NCBI GenBank assembly: GCA_003551645.1
Contig: PUND01000025.1
Span: 1 to 35,319, forward strand
Source of the DNA: Phycisphaerae bacterium
Lineage (GTDB): Bacteria; Planctomycetota; Phycisphaerae; SM23-33
Reading direction: 5' to 3'
DNA length: 35,319 nt
Both the position numbers and the translations under genes were made by a program. Position 1 is the first letter of the stretch; each line of letters opens with the position of its first letter. This document shows positions 32,350-35,319 of the stretch, piece by piece. Below the pieces are notes generated by a model. It had not been told where the DNA came from, did not search any database, and worked only from the letters and a program-made list of their open reading frames with translations.

Positions 32350-33372
32350 ATGGCTGATGAGAGTTGTGTGGTCGTCGGAGCCGGCGGCATATCCCGCGCG
32401 TGGTTTCCCCCGCTGAAGGCCGAGGGCGTAAAGGTGGCCGCCGTCGTTGACCTGAACATCGACGCGGCGAAGGAAAGGATTACGAATTACGATCTGGACG
32501 CCGAGCCGTCGGACGACCTGGACGCGACGCTACGTAAGCACCGGCCGGACTTCGTGGCCGATTTGACCACCCCGGAAGCCCACGCCGAGGTGACCTGCGC
32601 CGCCCTGGAGGCGGGTTGCCACGTGATAGGCGAAAAGCCAATGGCCGCCGACACGGACCAGGCCCTTCGCATGGTCCAAACGGCCGAGCGGACAGGCCGC
32701 ATGTACATGGTCAGCCAGAGCCGCCGCTGGGAACCGCACCACGAGGCGGTCCGCCGGGCCGTAGCCGACCGGCTGTGCGGCCGGCTCACCACCGTCAACT
32801 GCGACTTCTACATCGGGGCGCATTTCGGCGGCTTCCGCTCCGAGATGCAAAGCCCGCTGGTGCTGGATATGGCTATTCACCACTTCGACCTGGCGCGGAT
32901 GTTCAGCGGGGCCGACCCGCTGGCTGTCTATGCCCACGAGTTCAACCCGGCCGGTTCATGGTATCGCGGCGATGCGGCCGCAAGCTGCATCTTCGAGATG
33001 ACCGACGGCATCGTGTTTACCTATCGCGGAAGCTGGTGCGCCGAGGGCTTCCAGACGAGCTGGAACGGCGACTGGGACCTGGTCTGCGACGCCGGCGGGC
33101 TGCGACTGCGCCAGGATCAGCCGCCGGCCGCCTGCCGTATCAGCGGCGACGAGGGCTTCATCCGCCCGCGCGAGGATGTGCCAGTACCGACGGTGGAAAT
33201 GGAACACACCACGATGCACGGCGCCCTGGGCGAGATACTGGCGTTCCTCCGCGACGGAACAACCCCGCAAACCGAATGTCGCGACAACATCAAGTCGCTG
33301 GCTATGGTTTTTGGCGCCATGCGCTCGTCGCGCGAGAAACGCCGGGTGGAAATCGCCGAACTGCTCGGATAG
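32350..33372 (+). CDS. Gfo/Idh/MocA-family oxidoreductase
   Basis: A 340-residue NAD(P)-dependent sugar or cyclitol oxidoreductase. The N-terminal Rossmann fold starts CVVVGAGGISRAW and runs to about residue 120. The family motif EKPMA follows ALEAGCHVIG near residue 97. The C-terminal domain includes SPLVLDMAIHHFDLARMF near 178, carrying the characteristic catalytic D..IHHFD pattern. The substrate is unknown. The start is fixed by GGAGG 7 bases upstream of the ATG; the longer open frame to 32161 crosses the tandem repeat and is not likely coding. A TTGCAA-16-TACGCT pair at 32283-32310 is a weak promoter candidate. It is convergent with the glycosyltransferase, with one base between the stops. 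Confidence 0.95.
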   Translation: MADESCVVVGAGGISRAWFPPLKAEGVKVAAVVDLNIDAAKERITNYDLDAEPSDDLDATLRKHRPDFVADLTTPEAHAEVTCAALEAGCHVIGEKPMAADTDQALRMVQTAERTGRMYMVSQSRRWEPHHEAVRRAVADRLCGRLTTVNCDFYIGAHFGGFRSEMQSPLVLDMAIHHFDLARMFSGADPLAVYAHEFNPAGSWYRGDAAASCIFEMTDGIVFTYRGSWCAEGFQTSWNGDWDLVCDAGGLRLRQDQPPAACRISGDEGFIRPREDVPVPTVEMEHTTMHGALGEILAFLRDGTTPQTECRDNIKSLAMVFGAMRSSREKRRVEIAELLG

Positions 33373-33373
33373 C

Positions 33374-34456
33374 TCAGTCGGCCCCGCCATGCCCGCCGGC
33401 GGTAAGCTCGGCCGCGAAGTGTTCGATCGCCTCAACGGCTTCGGCCCTGCCGTCTCGGACCCTGTGCGGCATGGCCTCGCGATACTGGTCCCCTGCCGCC
33501 CAAAACGCCTCCAGCCGCTCGGGACAGACCTTGTCGCGCACGGCAGATTCGCCTATATTCATGCGTTCCACCGCCGCCGCGTTCAGTCGCTGCTCCAGCG
33601 AGTCCTCCGGCAGCACCAACACCGGCTTGCGGAAGTAGAGACACTCCGAGATAAGCTGGTTTCCCGCCGTCGAGAACACCGCCCGACAGCCGGCCAGGTC
33701 CGCGACGAACTGTTCGTTGCCCGGCGGACGGAACTCGATATTCCCCTCTCGTCCGGTTCGCCCGACGCCGTAGGCCCGAACCGGCACGTTGAGCGACTTC
33801 ATCGCCTCGGCCAGTTTCGGCGTGAAGTGCATGTCGCCATTGGAAAAGTACACCAGCAGGTAGTCGCCGTCGCTTGGCTTCCGGGCACGGACTGCCGGGC
33901 GCAACACCGGCCCCACCACGCGGACGTTCGGGCGGCGCGGCGGCGCATCGTAAAAGCTGGCCACGATGACGCGCTGCGGCCGACCCATAAGCCACTGATA
34001 CGCCAGCGCCTCTGCCGCCGCGACAGGACGGTCGCGATGGCGCATCGGCCAGCGGCAGTAGGCCAGCGCTCCGTAGCGGTCGAAGCTGATCCGTGGTATC
34101 TGGAGCCGCTCGGCCGCCTGGTGTGTCCATGGCTCGCTGTCGGAGACCACGATATCCGGGGCGAACTCCTCCATGGTCTCGGCTATAACCTCCAGCCCGG
34201 GACCGCCGAGGGCGAAACCCAGCACCGCCGGCAGATTCCGCTTGAATGTGCGGTGTTTGGAGAGCCGGCCGCCGGGATAGTGCGAGTAGCGTAGCGTGGG
34301 GATGCGGACGGGGTCGAAGTCGTTTCGCAGCGCCGCGTAGGCGTCGCCGCCGGCGAGGATAAGCACCTCGTGTCGCGCGACAAGCTCCGGCAACACCGCC
34401 AAGGCCCTGCTGGCGTGTCCGCGGCCGTATCCGTGTACGCCGTATGCGATTCGCAA
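33374..34456 (-). CDS. Glycosyltransferase-like protein (MJ1255/UDP-glucuronosyltransferase fold)
   Basis: A 360-residue GT-B fold enzyme likely to add a sugar to an acceptor at the cytoplasmic face. It begins RIAYGVHGYGRGHASRALAV, the glycine/histidine-rich loop seen in MurG and MJ1255-type glycosyltransferases. It has VVSDSEPWTHQAAERL near 115 and, in the second half, FSNGDMHFTPKLAEAMKSL, with the donor-binding EFRPPGNEQFVADLAGCRAV and STAGNQLISECLYFRKPVLV. The start is TTG at 34456, chosen because GGGAG stands 6 bases upstream and the conserved N-terminus begins there. The frame is open for a further 645 bases upstream, but that part crosses the rRNA leader region and has no homologous look. 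Donor and acceptor unknown. Confidence 0.82.
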   Translation of the reverse strand: MRIAYGVHGYGRGHASRALAVLPELVARHEVLILAGGDAYAALRNDFDPVRIPTLRYSHYPGGRLSKHRTFKRNLPAVLGFALGGPGLEVIAETMEEFAPDIVVSDSEPWTHQAAERLQIPRISFDRYGALAYCRWPMRHRDRPVAAAEALAYQWLMGRPQRVIVASFYDAPPRRPNVRVVGPVLRPAVRARKPSDGDYLLVYFSNGDMHFTPKLAEAMKSLNVPVRAYGVGRTGREGNIEFRPPGNEQFVADLAGCRAVFSTAGNQLISECLYFRKPVLVLPEDSLEQRLNAAAVERMNIGESAVRDKVCPERLEAFWAAGDQYREAMPHRVRDGRAEAVEAIEHFAAELTAGGHGGAD

Positions 34457-34748
34457 AGAAAGCTCCCTCTGAAGGCCGTCAGATGAAGGGCAGGATACCA
34501 CCGCAGCCCAGTACTCGCCAGAATGAGTCGGCCATCCTGCAAGGCACCCGCCAAGAACAGCCCGAAGTTCGCAAGAGTCCCAACTCCTATTGAGCCAATA
34601 CCTTGATCGGCGGTTGTCGGTGAGGCAGTTCACTGGTATCCAACCATAGTGAACATGGCGGGTCTTCTCGTGGTAACAAGACCTGTCGCTCCACCCGACG
34701 GCCGGGAGAGGCGGGTGAGAAAAAAAAGAAAAATTGCCGTTGTGGGGC
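34457..34748. other. Non-coding stretch upstream of the rRNA promoters, with inverted repeats
   Basis: No convincing gene is seen in the 292 bases between the glycosyltransferase start and the first rRNA promoter. It contains an inverted repeat TTCACT...AGTGAA (34629-34653) and GGTCTT...AAGACC (34661-34683), then an A-rich tract at 34718-34737 that could act as an UP element for the promoter at 34749. Confidence 0.45.
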
Positions 34749-34777
34749 TTGACCCGGCCTGGGCGGATGGCTATGAT
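34749..34777 (+). promoter_or_regulatory. rRNA promoter P1
   Basis: TTGACC at 34749-34754 and TATGAT at 34772-34777 are separated by 17 bases, a near-consensus sigma-70 promoter, with an A-rich tract shortly upstream. It directs transcription toward the 16S gene. Confidence 0.65.
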
Positions 34778-34954
34778 TATAAATGCGCCGGATGCAAAAG
34801 GCGCAGCAGCAGGGCCGCGGCCGGTTGGGTGATGCGGCCTGGCCGACGCCGCCGGGGAGGCCTGTTGACCCGGATGTAAGCGGGTTATGGGCCGGACGGT
34901 AAAAGTGTCGGCAAATTTCTTCCGAAAAAAATGCAACGAGGCGTGATTTGCCTC

Positions 34955-34982
34955 TTGACTGAGTAAGGCGAATCGGTAGAAT
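34955..34982 (+). promoter_or_regulatory. rRNA promoter P2
   Basis: TTGACT at 34955-34960 and TAGAAT at 34977-34982 are separated by 16 bases, about 310 bases before the mature 16S end. A-tracts lie upstream near 34925. It is tandem with P1, as in many rRNA operons. Confidence 0.7.
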
Positions 34983-35035
34983 GCCTCGGATGCACAGCGG
35001 GTCGGTGTTTCGGTCGGCCCGTCAATCGGCTTAAA

Positions 35036-35046
35036 GCTCTTTGACA
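35036..35046 (+). promoter_or_regulatory. boxA-like antitermination element
   Basis: GCTCTTTGACA closely matches the bacterial boxA core (GCTCTTTAACA in E. coli) that recruits NusB-S10 for rRNA antitermination. It sits between P2 and the hairpin-rich leader, the expected place. Confidence 0.65.
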
Positions 35047-35088
35047 AGTGAACAGTGTTGTTGCCGCGAGGATGTGACCCCGTTCGCG

Positions 35089-35235
35089 GCCGACCGGCCA
35101 CGGTCGGCGGCGGACAATCCTTGTAGCAATCGGACCGGCTGTTTTGCGACGGGTCGGTCCGGCCCGGCGGACCTTTCGAGGTGTGCCGGGTGGGTCCTTC
35201 GAGGACCCTGTCGGGTCACCCCAAATTGACCCGGC
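35089..35235 (+). other. Structured 16S leader with stable hairpins
   Basis: Three stems follow in order: GCCGACCG-GCCA-CGGTCGGC (35089-35108), CGGACCGGC with GTCGGTCCG (35131-35161, one G-T pair), and GCCGGGT with ACCCGGC (35185-35235) enclosing the perfect GGGTCCT-TCG-AGGACCC (35192-35208). They probably serve folding and processing of the pre-16S RNA; the 3' partner of the RNase III stem would be outside the window. Confidence 0.6.
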
Positions 35236-35293
35236 GAACAGGTTCAACCTCGGTTGAATGGTTCTTCCGCTTTGCGGGAGAGCAGCGATAAAT

Positions 35294-35319
35294 CAACTGA
35301 AGGGTTTGATCCTGGCTCA
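35294..35319 (+). rRNA. rrs: 16S ribosomal RNA, first bases only
   Basis: GAAGGGTTTGATCCTGGCTCA at the window end is the conserved 5' end of 16S rRNA. Aligning GAAG with E. coli position 6 puts the mature 5' end near 35294. The gene continues beyond the window. It departs from the usual AGAGTTTGATC by one base (AGGGTTTGATC). Confidence 0.95.

Noticed and set aside
34457..35101. Upstream extension of the glycosyltransferase frame by about 215 codons.
   Set aside because: It runs antisense through the rRNA promoters and leader, while a TTG with a good ribosome binding site marks the conserved N-terminus.

Overview
The window is GC-rich bacterial chromosome and looks like Planctomycetota, probably of the Phycisphaerae/Sedimentisphaerales type. 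The clues are gene content: a XylR-like AraC regulator divergent from a type II prepilin-like protein with a terminal H...DG motif, a squalene-cyclase-like/DUF4159 exported protein, a PqqD-FtsX-OPT operon, DUF6485, and 16S rRNA starting AGGGTTTGATCCTGGCTCA. The phylum is an inference; the class is a guess.

Layout. 1-7.6 kb: the N-terminal two thirds of lepA (minus), a UspA-EIIA fusion (plus), a small predicted ORF, rpsA (minus, six S1 domains), then a XylR-like regulator (minus) divergent from a prepilin-like protein (plus). 7.7-19.8 kb: one plus-strand cluster with overlapping or abutting genes: an unrecognised protein, a PqqD-domain protein, an FtsX permease, a LolD/MacB-type ATPase, a 1762-residue fusion of an M28-like pseudopeptidase with an FtsX permease, an OPT-like transporter and a second LolD/MacB-type ATPase. 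19.9-28.3 kb: plus-strand envelope and proteostasis genes: a Skp/OmpH-like chaperone, DUF2284, an HtpX-like protease, an ABC exporter, a metallo-beta-lactamase-fold hydrolase, SppA, and a cyclase-repeat/DUF4159 protein. 28.4-34.5 kb: hypC and hypF with no hydrogenase in view, DUF6485 and SixA (all minus), a Gfo/Idh/MocA oxidoreductase (plus), and a convergent glycosyltransferase (minus). 34.5-35.3 kb: a long non-coding leader with tandem promoters, a boxA-like element and stable hairpins, leading into the first bases of 16S rRNA.

How the genes may work together. The 7.7-19.8 kb operon is the best candidate for an undescribed system. It holds two permeases and two ATPases, enough for one heteromeric MacB/LolCDE-like mechanotransmission complex. 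One permease carries a large extracytoplasmic domain of aminopeptidase fold whose zinc and catalytic positions are substituted. The other carries a long helical, coiled-coil-rich extracytoplasmic domain. A PqqD-like peptide-binding domain and an OPT-like transporter suggest that the handled substrate is a peptide or lipopeptide. No precursor peptide, radical SAM enzyme or other maturase is visible, so this is a hypothesis. The neighbouring Skp-like, HtpX-like and SppA genes fit an envelope-maintenance neighbourhood.

Limits: all assignments come from reading translations and motifs by eye. No database search, profile comparison, folding or GC calculation was run.
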